Of a DNA stretch of 64,000 nucleotides, positions 43,342 to 51,650 are shown piece after piece; within the stretch, counting starts at the first letter, position 1; every line of letters starts with the position of its first letter. The translations under genes and the position numbers were made by a program. Below the pieces are notes generated by a model, which saw nothing but the letters and a program-made list of their open reading frames with translations, did not search any database and had not been told where the DNA came from. Source of the DNA: Niveibacterium terrae (GTDB taxonomy: Bacteria; Pseudomonadota; Gammaproteobacteria; Burkholderiales; Rhodocyclaceae); the NCBI RefSeq assembly GCF_048213115.1, contig NZ_CP172404.1, forward strand, positions 3,410,001 through 3,474,000, given 5' to 3'.

Positions 43342-43557
43342 GACGAGGCTCAGCGGACAGAGCTCTCGCCGCTTCCAGCCCGGCAAGGCTCTCCCGGCCA
43401 ACGCCGCCGCGGCTCCGCGCGAAATTCTCGCTCGCCGAACGCACGCTCCCGGCGCGTTGCGAACGGCCAGGCCATGCAAGCGAAGCTTGACCTCGCACAC
43501 AACGGGGGGCGAGCCCCCCCCCGGTCACTCTCACCGCTGCTCCATGCCCGCCCCCCC

Positions 43558-45771
43558 CTAACGGGATGAAGCTGCCGCACGGGCGCGCGCGCTGTGCAGT
43601 TTCCTGTAGCTGTCGATCAGGCGCTGGTGCCTGTCTAGCCCTTCCAGTTTCATGCTCGTCGGCGTCAGGCCGAAGAAGCGCACGCTGCCGTCCACGGACC
43701 CGATCACCGCCTCCATCCGCGAGTTGCCAAACATCCGGCGGAAATTGCCGAGGTAATCGTCCAGTTCCAGGTCGTCGTCCAGCAACACCTCCAGAACCAC
43801 ATCCAGGGCCTGATAGAAAAGTCCGCGTTCTACCGTGTTCTCGTTATATTGCAGATAGGCTTTCACCAGTTCGTGCGCAGGTTCGAATTGCCGCAAGGCA
43901 AGGTGGATCAGCAGCTTCAGCTCCAGAATCGTCAACTGCCCCCAGGCCGTATTCTCATCAAACTCTATGCCGATCAGCGTGATGATGTCGGTGTAATCAT
44001 CGAGCTCGCTGTCTTCCAGGCGTTCGAGCAGCGCTTCCAGCCCGTCATCATCCAGACGATGCAGGTTCAGGATGTCGGCGCGGAACGAGAGCGCCTTGTT
44101 GGTGTTATCCCAGACCAGATCCTCCACCGGATAGACCTCCGAATAGCCCGGGACCAGGATGCGGCAGGCCGTTGCGCCGAGCTGGTCATACACCGCCACA
44201 TACACTTCCTTGCCCAGGCCTTCGAGAATGCCGAACAAGGTCTCGGCTTCCTCGGCATTGGAACTTTTGGCGCCCTGACCCTGGCCGGAAAAATCCCACT
44301 CGACAAAGTCGAAATCCGCTTTGGCGCTGAAGAAGCGCCACGACACCACGCCGCTGGAGTCGATAAAGTGCTCGACGAAGTTATTCGGCTCAGTCACGGC
44401 ATGGCTTTCAAAGGTGGGCCGAGGCAAATCGTTCAGGCCCTCAAAGCTGCGCCCCTGAAGAAGTTCGGTGAGGCTGCGCTCCAGCGCCACCTCCATGTTC
44501 GGATGCGCTCCAAACGATGCAAACACGCCGCCGGTACGCGGGTTCATCAAGGTGACGCACATCACGGGGAACTCTCCGCCCAGCGACGCATCCTTGACCA
44601 GCACCGGAAAACCCTGCGTCTCCAGCTCCTCGATGCCGGCCAGAATCCCCGGATATTTCGCCAGCACGCCAGGGGGCACATCCGGCAGAGCAAGCTCTCC
44701 TTCCAGGATTTCGCGCTTGACCGCCCGTTCGAATATTTCCGACAGGCATTGCACCTGCGCTTCCGCCTGCGTATTCCCGGCGCTCATGCCATTGCTGAGG
44801 TAGAGGTTGTCGATCAGGTTGGTCGGAAAATACACCACCGCGCCGTCCGATTGGCGCTGATAGGGCAACGCACAGATGCCGCGCTGCACATTACCGGAGT
44901 TGGTGTCGTACAGATGCGAACCGCGCAATTCTCCGTCGGGGTTATAAACCCCCAGGCAGTACTCATCGAGTATTTCAACCGGCAGCGCATCTTCAGGGCC
45001 AGGCTTGAACCAGCGCTCGTTCGGGTAATGCACAAACGGCGCATTGGCGATGTCTTCCCCCCAGAACTGGTCATTGTAGAAATGGTTGCAATTGAGCCGC
45101 TCGATATACTCGCCCAACGCCGACGCCAGCGCGCTTTCCTTGCTTGCCCCCTTGCCGTTGGTAAAGCACATCGACGAATGCGCATCGCGGATGTGCAGCG
45201 ACCATACATTGGGAACAAGATTGCGCCACGAAGCGATCTCGATCTTGATGCCCAGGTTCGCCAAGACTCCCGACATATTGGCGATGGTTTTCTCCAGCGG
45301 CAGATCCTTACCCACGATACAGGTGCTTGCCTCTGAATCGGGATTCAGTGCGAGCAAGGCCTGAGCGTCGGCATCCAGATTCGCCACCTCCTCGATCACA
45401 AACCCCGGCCCGGTCTGCACCACCTTTTTCACCGTGCAGCGCTCGATTGAGCGCAAAATTCCCTGCCTATCCTTGGCAGAGATATCCTCGGGAAGCTCGA
45501 CCTGAATCTTGAAGATTTGCCGATAGCGATTTTCCGGATCAACGATGTTGTTCTGCGACAGGCGGATGTTCTCAGTGGGAATGCCGCGCGTGTTGCAGTA
45601 CAGCTTTACAAAGTAAGCCGCGCACAAGGCCGACGAAGCCAGGAAGTAATCGAACGGCCCCGGTGCCGAGCCATCGCCCTTATAGCGGATAGGCTGGTCG
45701 GAGATGACCGTGAAGTCATCGAACTTGGCCTCAAGGCGAAGTTTGTCGAGAAAGTTGACCTTAATTTCCAT
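43558..45771 (-). CDS. OsmC domain / YcaO domain fusion protein
   Basis: A 737-residue fusion. Residues 1-140 form an OsmC-like domain that keeps both redox cysteines, C50 (FLASSALCAAYF) and C112 (SIERCTVKKV). The rest is a YcaO domain with ATP-binding segments (HSSMCFTNGKGASKESALASALGEYIERL and CLSEIFERAVKREIL). The C-terminus lacks the PxPxP tail of azole-forming YcaO cyclodehydratases and instead has the helical tail of E. coli YcaO. E. coli YcaO supports ribosomal protein S12 methylthiolation by RimO. No peptide precursor gene was found nearby. Confidence 0.92.
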   Translation of the reverse strand: MEIKVNFLDKLRLEAKFDDFTVISDQPIRYKGDGSAPGPFDYFLASSALCAAYFVKLYCNTRGIPTENIRLSQNNIVDPENRYRQIFKIQVELPEDISAKDRQGILRSIERCTVKKVVQTGPGFVIEEVANLDADAQALLALNPDSEASTCIVGKDLPLEKTIANMSGVLANLGIKIEIASWRNLVPNVWSLHIRDAHSSMCFTNGKGASKESALASALGEYIERLNCNHFYNDQFWGEDIANAPFVHYPNERWFKPGPEDALPVEILDEYCLGVYNPDGELRGSHLYDTNSGNVQRGICALPYQRQSDGAVVYFPTNLIDNLYLSNGMSAGNTQAEAQVQCLSEIFERAVKREILEGELALPDVPPGVLAKYPGILAGIEELETQGFPVLVKDASLGGEFPVMCVTLMNPRTGGVFASFGAHPNMEVALERSLTELLQGRSFEGLNDLPRPTFESHAVTEPNNFVEHFIDSSGVVSWRFFSAKADFDFVEWDFSGQGQGAKSSNAEEAETLFGILEGLGKEVYVAVYDQLGATACRILVPGYSEVYPVEDLVWDNTNKALSFRADILNLHRLDDDGLEALLERLEDSELDDYTDIITLIGIEFDENTAWGQLTILELKLLIHLALRQFEPAHELVKAYLQYNENTVERGLFYQALDVVLEVLLDDDLELDDYLGNFRRMFGNSRMEAVIGSVDGSVRFFGLTPTSMKLEGLDRHQRLIDSYRKLHSARARAAASSR

Positions 45772-46186
45772 GGGGGAATCCTGAAACGGCGTTCAAAAAC
45801 GAGTTGACCGCCATTATCGGGCTTCCACCGGGGAAAAACCGGATCGGCCCGGTTTTTCTGGACATGGACCGGGCGATCCAGCGGAGACGGGACTCCTTGC
45901 CGGCTTGAGTCATCTCGCGCTCGCCACAGCAGCTCCGTCTCAGCTCGAACTGACTCTCCTGCGAGCCCGCCTGTGGCCTCATCAGCCAACTGCGCCGCCC
46001 ATCACGTCTGTCCGCTCGCAGAGAGCTTCACCTGCATCCTGTCACGCCTGGGTTTCCGCCCCCCCTCCCCCCACACAGGACCGCGAGCCACCGCATCGGT
46101 TCGTTAGCGCACAGACAGGGGAAATTGGCGCATTCAGCCTTGCTTGACGCAGCGAAAGTTGCCAATTCGATAGAGGAGCCTGAGCC
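45772..46186. other. Gap between the YcaO and csbD genes
   Basis: 415 bp with no convincing gene. It should carry the promoters of the YcaO gene (minus) and csbD (plus). TTGACG at 46144-46149 is a possible -35 for csbD. Short open frames here lack ribosome binding sites. Confidence 0.45.
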
Positions 46187-46372
46187 ATGAACAAGGATCA
46201 AATCAAGGGCACCGCAAAAGAGATAGCGGGAAAAGTGCAGGAAACGGCCGGAAAACTGGTAGGCAGCAAGAAGCAGCAGATCAAAGGCCTCGGCAAACAG
46301 ATATCAGGAAAAGCCGAGAAGAAGTTCGGAGACGCCAAGGAACAGATCAAGGATGCAACGAAGCATTCCTGA
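46187..46372 (+). CDS. CsbD family stress-response protein
   Basis: A 61-residue hydrophilic protein with the CsbD repeats KDQIKGTAKEIAGKVQETAGK and KKQQIKGLGKQISGKAEKKF. CsbD-like proteins are abundant under general or osmotic stress and have no defined activity. GAGGAG lies 8 nt before the ATG. The product is strongly Lys-rich and probably disordered to helical. A long hairpin lies 165 bp downstream. Confidence 0.93.
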   Translation: MNKDQIKGTAKEIAGKVQETAGKLVGSKKQQIKGLGKQISGKAEKKFGDAKEQIKDATKHS

Positions 46373-46536
46373 CTTAGCAGCTTGACCGTCTATGGCCGCG
46401 CCATGCGGCCATTTGTTTGGAATGGGAAAGAGCTCGGCGTCCGCAGTGAAATTGACGCGGCTCTTCTGATTGCGCTCCGCGCTAACACGAGCACGGTGTC
46501 CGGGTTTGCGACCATTGCGAGAGAAATACCCCGTAC

Positions 46537-46573
46537 AGCCCGGCAAGAGCCTGAGAGCTCTTGCCGGGCTTTG
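46537..46573 (+). terminator. Long hairpin downstream of csbD
   Basis: AGCCCGGCAAGAGC (46537-46550) pairs perfectly with GCTCTTGCCGGGCT (46557-46570) around CTGAGA, with only a short T stretch after. It shares its core with the glmS terminator, so the two belong to one recurring hairpin type. Confidence 0.65.
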
Positions 46574-46742
46574 CATCCAGGGGGCAGGAATCGGAAAGTG
46601 ATCGAAGGCAGCCGTGCCTGGGATTCCAGATATCCTGCACCAGGGAAACCTCTGGAAGCGGGGAAGCCGCGAGTCGGATCGGCTCTCTCGCCTTTCGCAA
46701 CGTCGGGCTCTTCCCAAGCGGACTTTTCCCGCCGGGCGCGTA

Positions 46743-47036
46743 TCAGTCGTCAAGCGAAGCGAGCCGCTCGATCTGGATGTCGCCGACCAGCTTGTCGGCG
46801 AGGCTGGCAACCAGTTCGGCGAAATGGGCCGAGCCATGATGGGCGGCCAGAGCATCATCGTCCGCATAGGTTTCCAGAAGGTTGAAGGTGCTCGCCTTGT
46901 CTTCCGAGCGAAACAGCTGATAGCGGACACAGCCGGCTTCGGCGCGCGAAGCCGGGACCATCTTGCGCAGAGCCAACTCGACCTGGCTCACCGCTTCCGG
47001 CTTCGCTTCAAGGTTTGCAAATATCGTCGTGGTCAT
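46743..47036 (-). CDS. Antibiotic biosynthesis monooxygenase (YgiN-like)
   Basis: A 97-residue ABM-domain protein: TTIFANLEAKPEAVSQVELALRK, AGCVRYQLFRSEDK, FNLLETYADDDALAAHHGS and a FAELVASLADKL helix. Small ABM enzymes oxidise quinols or aromatic compounds, often as dimers without cofactor. AGGAAG lies 8 nt before the ATG at 47036. It is last in a run of five minus-strand genes behind a LysR regulator; the gap to the cupin gene is 71 bp. Confidence 0.9.
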   Translation of the reverse strand: MTTTIFANLEAKPEAVSQVELALRKMVPASRAEAGCVRYQLFRSEDKASTFNLLETYADDDALAAHHGSAHFAELVASLADKLVGDIQIERLASLDD

Positions 47037-47107
47037 GATTTTCTTCCTGCGGCGGCCAGACCCTGACCACCCAAAATATGAAGAGAGAAAACTGGCGGCG
47101 CCAGACT

Positions 47108-47476
47108 TCATTCGGTGAACTCAGGATCCTCACCCGGTTCAGGAATGGACAGAGGGGTTCCCGGTGCGCCCGAATAGGTATTGACGACCACGCACGCCTC
47201 CTCTCCGGTGAATCCACGATGCGCTTCGTTCATCGAATCCAGAACGACATCCCCAGCCTTGATCACCCTCTTCTCGCCCGAACGGCGATCTTCCAGAGTC
47301 ATAGTTCCCGAAATGACATAGGTTGAACTGGGCAGCGGATGCGTGTGCCAGGGCAAAACCGTATCCGGGGGGATCGAGATCTTGATGACGGTAATCTCGG
47401 GACACTCCCCGGGATAGCGTGCATAGACCGTTCCATTCCAGGAAGCTGCGCTTTTTTCAAGTACTTCAACTTTCAT
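47108..47476 (-). CDS. Cupin domain-containing protein
   Basis: A 122-residue single-cupin protein. Metal-ligand motifs are PWHTHPLPSSTYVISGTM (two His and, after them, the usual Glu position occupied by polar residues) and DVVLDSMNEAHRGFTG, with the last His. Two ATG codons are adjacent; GGAG gives 5-nt spacing to the second. Function is not defined, although dioxygenase or isomerase roles are common in the family. It lies 115 bp downstream of the tautomerase gene within the stress-type cluster. Confidence 0.85.
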   Translation of the reverse strand: MKVEVLEKSAASWNGTVYARYPGECPEITVIKISIPPDTVLPWHTHPLPSSTYVISGTMTLEDRRSGEKRVIKAGDVVLDSMNEAHRGFTGEEACVVVNTYSGAPGTPLSIPEPGEDPEFTE

Positions 47477-47591
47477 CATCGCTCCGTATCTTCAAGCCAG
47501 ATCTCATCGCCACGGTGACCTTCACCGAGCGCAGGCGGTTCGGCGAGAGGCCTTTTCGGGTTTGAACCCGCCCCGACCTCTCCCTGCTCTT

Positions 47592-47780
47592 CTACTGATC
47601 TCCTCCGAACAGCTTTCCTTCGCCGGCCCAGTTCGACGGGGCGACGTCTTCGAAGATCACGTAGATGTATTTCGGATCGGTGCCGGTATTGCGGACGATG
47701 CTCTCCGTGATTTCGGCAGCAACAGCCGCCTTTTCCGTATGACTCTTTCCTTCAAACCATGAAACGCGTACGACGGGCAT
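47592..47780 (-). CDS. 4-oxalocrotonate tautomerase family enzyme
   Basis: A 62-residue tautomerase with the catalytic N-terminal proline exposed after Met removal (MPVVRVSWFEGKS). Helix EKAAVAAEITESIVRNTG and strand YIYVIFEDVAPSNW are typical of the 4-OT fold, which works as a hexamer. AAGGAG lies 7 nt before the ATG. Substrates are unknown. It is followed by the cupin and monooxygenase genes and preceded by an alpha/beta hydrolase, a mix often seen in responses to quinones or aldehydes. Confidence 0.92.
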   Translation of the reverse strand: MPVVRVSWFEGKSHTEKAAVAAEITESIVRNTGTDPKYIYVIFEDVAPSNWAGEGKLFGGDQ

Positions 47781-47851
47781 GAATATCTCCTTGTGGGGAA
47801 ATGGGGGTTTGCACGAACTGACAAACTGGGGCGCCAGACTAAGCGCTTTGC

Positions 47852-48850
47852 TCAGCGCTCCAGGAATGCCCGCAGATCGGAAGTGAACTTGAACGGGTTC
47901 TTGAAGGCGAGGAAATGGTCGCCCTGTTCCTCCTTGCTGTAGACGTAAAGCGAGGAGTTCGGAATCACCGATTGGGCCCAGCGCTGGCTGGGTAGGTTGT
48001 TGCTGTGCTCGCCCGTGAAGATGGCGGTGGGCACATCGATCTTGTGGCGAAGCACATCACGCCAGTCGTTGCTGGCATGATCAAAGAGCACTTGCTTCAT
48101 GTACTTCGGATCGTTCTGGATGAAGGTATTGGCAAAGGCTTCGGAATTGACGGAGTAAGGCGAATCCTTCGCCATGTAGCGCTGCATCGCCTTCATATCC
48201 ACGACCAGGCTGTTGGTCGGCACCCCGGAGGTGAACGCGGCCACCATTCTTTCGATCGAAGTGGTCATGCCACCCGAATTGACGCGCTCCTCTTCAGACC
48301 AGTCGGCGTGCGAGTAGATCGAAATCGGCTCGTCGATGAAGATGGCCTTGCGGATGCTCTTTGTTCCGAACAGGTCGATATAACTCCAGATCACCGAGGC
48401 GCCCATCGACCAGCCGCAGTAATCGGCACTTGCCAGCTTGAGATGACCGCCGAGCTCTTTGAGGTCCATCGCGTAGCGGGCGATCCGGTTACCGTATTCA
48501 ACGCGCTGCGAGAGCCCCTGGTTGCGCGGATCGAGCACGTAGACGTGATAGCGCTTGCTAAGCAGATACATCACATTGATGTATTCGGCGCCATTGGCCG
48601 ACCAGCCGGGCACGAAGACGATAGGACGCCCCTTGCCGGCTTCCCAGTAGGCGAGCTTGACGCCATCGCTGGTCCGGAAGGAATTGATCTGCAGATCCTT
48701 GAAGTCGGAGAGCTTAGCCGGCAGACCTTCGAGCTTGTTCGGGAAAACGTAGTCTTTGCCCAGAACAGACAGAGCAGGATCCGCTTGTGCAATACAGGCG
48801 GCGGCGAGCAGGGACAAACCCAAAAGGGTTCTGGTTATCAGGTTGGGCAT
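47852..48850 (-). CDS. Exported alpha/beta hydrolase
   Basis: A 332-residue hydrolase with a signal peptide (LLGLSLLAAACIAQA). The catalytic serine is in GWSMGASVIWSY, the oxyanion region in VFVPGWSANGAEY, and the catalytic His probably in QGDHFLAFKNPF near the C-terminus; the acid is likely in FTGEHSNN or thereabouts. It resembles peroxidase/esterase-type hydrolases. The start at 48850 is chosen because the signal peptide begins there; GAAAGAAG is a weak ribosome site. It sits between the reductase and tautomerase genes. Confidence 0.88.
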   Translation of the reverse strand: MPNLITRTLLGLSLLAAACIAQADPALSVLGKDYVFPNKLEGLPAKLSDFKDLQINSFRTSDGVKLAYWEAGKGRPIVFVPGWSANGAEYINVMYLLSKRYHVYVLDPRNQGLSQRVEYGNRIARYAMDLKELGGHLKLASADYCGWSMGASVIWSYIDLFGTKSIRKAIFIDEPISIYSHADWSEEERVNSGGMTTSIERMVAAFTSGVPTNSLVVDMKAMQRYMAKDSPYSVNSEAFANTFIQNDPKYMKQVLFDHASNDWRDVLRHKIDVPTAIFTGEHSNNLPSQRWAQSVIPNSSLYVYSKEEQGDHFLAFKNPFKFTSDLRAFLER

Positions 48851-48940
48851 GGCAGATCTGACTTCTTTCAGTGATCCAAAGGAGTGACCGCGGAAGGTCG
48901 GCACCGCTTGAGCAGTGCCAACGTAAATCCGTGAAAGGCT

Positions 48941-49567
48941 TTACACGCGCACCCAGGCCGGCGCCACGGACGGGCCCTGACCGAGGAAGAAGCCGAAGTG
49001 GATGTTCATCTCGCCGATCGGTTCGATGAAGCGGGCATTGGACAGAGGACCGGCATCGACCGGCTCGAAGCCTGCCGATTTCGCCAGCGCCGACACCGTC
49101 TCCTTGGCCGCCGCGTCGTCGCTGGCAACGAAGACCTGCAGGGTCTTGCCGGGGCGGGCCTCGGCGGGAAGGAGCGTCGCAAAGATCGTGTTGAAGGCCT
49201 TGACGAGCTTCGCGCCGGGGACGAGCGCCTGGATCTCTTCGGCCGCCGAAGTCGTGTGGCCGATCACGAGGCTCTTGAAGTCGGCGCTGATCGGGTTCGT
49301 GATGTCGACCAGCACCTTGCCCGTCACGTCTCCGGCTGCCTTCAGCGCTTCGGCCACCGCGCCATAGGGCAGAGCCAGGATCACGATGTCGGCCAGCTTC
49401 ACTGCGGCGGCAATCCCGCCACCGACCGCGTTGTGGCCGATCTGGTCGGCCAGGGCCGCGGCTTTAGCCAGATCCCGGGCGCCGATCGCCACTTCATGTC
49501 CCGCCGCGGCCAGAGTGCCCGCCAGTCCGGTGCCCATGTTGCCTGTTCCGATGATCGCTACTTTCAT
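48941..49567 (-). CDS. NADPH-dependent F420-reductase-like oxidoreductase
   Basis: A 208-residue Rossmann-fold protein: VAIIGTGNMGTGLAGTLAAAGHEV with the GxGxxG dinucleotide motif, GARDLAKAAAL, DIVILALPYGAV and DITNPISADF. It belongs to the NPD/F420 reductase-like group, which in bacteria without F420 probably acts with NADP(H) on other substrates. It is the first gene of the minus-strand cluster, divergent from the LysR regulator gene with 98 bp between starts, and so is the likely main target. Confidence 0.9.
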   Translation of the reverse strand: MKVAIIGTGNMGTGLAGTLAAAGHEVAIGARDLAKAAALADQIGHNAVGGGIAAAVKLADIVILALPYGAVAEALKAAGDVTGKVLVDITNPISADFKSLVIGHTTSAAEEIQALVPGAKLVKAFNTIFATLLPAEARPGKTLQVFVASDDAAAKETVSALAKSAGFEPVDAGPLSNARFIEPIGEMNIHFGFFLGQGPSVAPAWVRV

Positions 49568-49621
49568 TGCGCAACTCCTCGTTGATTGGAGTCGCCACTG
49601 TAGGACTTGAAACCAGTTGCG

Positions 49622-49642
49622 ATAAATCCGTGATATGTTTAT
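49622..49642. promoter_or_regulatory. LysR-type operator candidate
   Basis: ATAAA-N11-TTTAT at 49622-49642 is a perfect dyad of the T-N11-A class recognised by LysR-type regulators. It lies in the 98-bp gap between the divergent reductase and lysR genes, 24 bp before the lysR start, and is A/T-rich against GC-rich flanks. Confidence 0.62.
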
Positions 49643-49665
49643 TTACTTGAAATAGGGAGTTTCCA

Positions 49666-50586
49666 ATGGACCGGCTTTTGAGCATGGAGATCTTCGCCAG
49701 GGCGGTCGAGCTCGGCTCCTTCTCCGCCGCGGCGGAGGCGTTGCGCCTATCCCCTCAGCTCGTCGGCAAGCATGTCCTGATGCTGGAGAAGCACCTGGGC
49801 GTGCGCCTGCTCAACCGGACGACCCGCCGCCAGCACCTGACCGAGGTCGGCCGGAACTACTACGAACGGGTCAAAAGCATCCTCGCCGAAGTGGAATCGG
49901 CGGAGGGGCTCGCCGCGGAAACCCGGGTCAGCCCGCGCGGGCGCCTGAGGGTGAACGCCCCGGTCACCTTCGGCATCCACGCGCTGACCCGCCGCCTGCC
50001 GGAGTACCTGAAGGATTACCCCGACGTGTCCATCGACCTAGCGTTGACGAACCGCCAGGTCGATCTGGTCGACGAAGGTTTCGACGTGATCTTCCGCGTC
50101 GGCGAGCTCTCCGACAGCGGACTCATCGCTCGCGCACTGGCTCCGTACCGCCTGGTGCTCTGCGCCGCCCCGTCCTATCTTGCCGCCAGCAAGCCGATCA
50201 CTCACCCGCAGGATCTGACCGGGCACGAGTGCCTGGGCTTCCCCTACACCGAGCTGCGCACGCATTGGACCTTCCTGGGCCCAGGCGGAGACATCACGGT
50301 TCCCGTGTCCGGCCGTTTCGTCGTCGACAGCGGTGAGGCGCTACTGTCCGCCGCGCTCGCGGGCATGGGCCTGATGCTGCAGCCCAGCGAACTGGTCCTG
50401 CCTGAAATCGAGGCTGGACGGTTGGTCGAACTGCTTCCCGACTTCCCGGTCCCCACCCGGGCGATGCACCTGCTCTACGCGCCGGACCGGCGGATGACCC
50501 CGAAACTGCGCAGCTTCGTCGATTTCGCGATCGCGGCTTTCGGTGCCAGGGAATCGCGCGAGCCTGCCGCCCGCGTGAATGCCTGA
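49666..50586 (+). CDS. LysR family transcriptional regulator
   Basis: A 306-residue regulator. The winged helix-turn-helix is in MEIFARAVELGSFSAAAEAL and LSPQLVGKHVLMLEKHLGVR, with LLNRTTRR. The effector-binding domain starts RGRLRVNAPVTFGIHALTRR and is typical of the YhjC/PA0477-like group. GGGAG lies 6 nt before the ATG. It is divergent from a cluster of reductase, hydrolase, tautomerase, cupin and monooxygenase genes and likely activates it in response to an electrophile. The inducer is unknown. Confidence 0.94.
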   Translation: MDRLLSMEIFARAVELGSFSAAAEALRLSPQLVGKHVLMLEKHLGVRLLNRTTRRQHLTEVGRNYYERVKSILAEVESAEGLAAETRVSPRGRLRVNAPVTFGIHALTRRLPEYLKDYPDVSIDLALTNRQVDLVDEGFDVIFRVGELSDSGLIARALAPYRLVLCAAPSYLAASKPITHPQDLTGHECLGFPYTELRTHWTFLGPGGDITVPVSGRFVVDSGEALLSAALAGMGLMLQPSELVLPEIEAGRLVELLPDFPVPTRAMHLLYAPDRRMTPKLRSFVDFAIAAFGARESREPAARVNA

Positions 50587-50614
50587 TTCCCGCCGTTCAG
50601 AGATGAATCCCGCC

Positions 50615-51088
50615 TCAGCTCCGCGGGCAAGGACAACTCGCACCCGGCACATGGTCGGTGGCCCCCGGGGCTGAGCTTGCCTGATCGCTTCCCGCGCCCT
50701 GTGCCAACTCGGAGAGGATGCCGCACAGGGAGGAAGCCTGAATCGCCTGGCACTGCGCGCGCAGGCGCCGGAGTTCCTGCTCCAGCCTCTGCAGTTCCTG
50801 GACGCGATCCGCGACGTGGCCGATGTGCGCATCGAGCAGCGCATTGACCGCGCCGCAGTCCTCGCCCGGCGAATCCTTGAAGTGCAAAAGCACTCTTATC
50901 TCTTCGAGCGCCATGTCCAGGCTGCGGCAGTGGCGCACGAAGGCGAGGCGCTGCACATGGGCCTCCGTGTAGATCCGGTAGTTCGCCTCGGTGCGCTCCG
51001 CGGCGGGGAGCAGGCCTTCCCGCTCATAGAAACGGATGGTCTCGATCCGGGTCCCGGTGGCCCGCGCCAGCTCGCCAATCTTCATCAT
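50615..51088 (-). CDS. cadR: CadR-type Cd(II)/Pb(II)-responsive MerR regulator
   Basis: A 157-residue MerR-family regulator. The DNA-binding part is MKIGELARATGTRIETIRFYEREGLL with RTEANYRIY. The metal site includes C78 (PGEDCGAVN), C113 (RAQCQAIQ) and C122, and a C-terminal extension ends CPCPRS, as in CadR proteins. AGGA is 6 nt before the first of two ATGs. It is divergent from czcICBA, with a MerR-type promoter between, and a second such promoter precedes the P-type ATPase. It probably senses Cd, Pb or Zn and switches both units on. Confidence 0.93.
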   Translation of the reverse strand: MMKIGELARATGTRIETIRFYEREGLLPAAERTEANYRIYTEAHVQRLAFVRHCRSLDMALEEIRVLLHFKDSPGEDCGAVNALLDAHIGHVADRVQELQRLEQELRRLRAQCQAIQASSLCGILSELAQGAGSDQASSAPGATDHVPGASCPCPRS

Positions 51089-51114
51089 GCTTGATCCTCA
51101 GTTTTGTGCAGGCG

Positions 51115-51145
51115 TTGACTCTAACCTCACTACAGAGTTTCTAAT
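51115..51145 (+). promoter_or_regulatory. CadR-type promoter of czcICBA
   Basis: -35 TTGACT (51115-51120) and -10 TCTAAT (51140-51145) are separated by 19 bp, the long spacer typical of MerR-activated promoters. The dyad ACTCT-N11-AGAGT is centred in the spacer. The same word order, TTGACTCTAA...ACAG.GTTT, recurs at 57348. Confidence 0.82.
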
Positions 51146-51196
51146 CCGACTCTTCGATCAAGTTTGCCTCAAGGCAAGATTGCCAGGCCCGCCCCG

Positions 51197-51550
51197 ATGC
51201 GCCGTGTGCTGTTCGCCCTTCTGCTCGTGATCCTGCCGCTCCAGTCCGTCTGGGCTGCGACGGCGGGCTATTGCCTGCACGAGCAGAAAGCGGCGAGCCA
51301 TATCGGTCACCACGCGCACAAACACCCGCAGACCAAGGCGGAGCGCGGAGGGGAAGCGAAGAGCGTTTCCTCGCCAGGGGTCGATACGGACTGCGCGACC
51401 TGCCACCTGGGCGCAACACCTCTGCTGCTGGGGCCCTCGGTGCCGCCCCAGCCTTCGCGATCCGCCCGCCCCAGATTCGTCTACCTCAAGGCGAACCTCT
51501 CCCACATCCCCCCTCGGCCTGAACGGCCCGACCGCTTGCTCGCCTCCTGA
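51197..51550 (+). CDS. czcI: CzcI-like metal-resistance accessory protein
   Basis: A 117-residue secreted protein. The signal peptide is RRVLFALLLVILPLQSVWA. The mature part has HEQKAASHIGHHAHKHPQ, rich in His and likely metal-binding, and a DTDCATCHLGA segment with two cysteines. This matches CzcI proteins found in front of czcC in betaproteobacteria. The ATG at 51197 is preferred to a TTG 33 bp upstream. Its role is thought to be regulatory or metal-buffering. It lies just downstream of the CadR promoter and 100 bp before czcC. Confidence 0.8.
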   Translation: MRRVLFALLLVILPLQSVWAATAGYCLHEQKAASHIGHHAHKHPQTKAERGGEAKSVSSPGVDTDCATCHLGATPLLLGPSVPPQPSRSARPRFVYLKANLSHIPPRPERPDRLLAS

Positions 51551-51650
51551 ACGGCGAGCCAATCCCGCTTTTCTCCAGGTCCGCCCTGGAGCGCTGACGG
51601 CGGTCCGCTCGCCGAACCCTCCTCTGTTCGTCCTCAATCAGGAAAATTCG

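Noticed and set aside
43490..43560. G/C homopolymer hairpin before the YcaO stop
   Set aside because: GGGGGG-CGAG-CCCCCC could fold but there is no T-tract on either strand and G-run slippage makes the exact sequence doubtful.
45905..46147. 80-residue frame before csbD
   Set aside because: Pro/Ala/Ser-rich, no ribosome site, and it occupies the expected promoter region.
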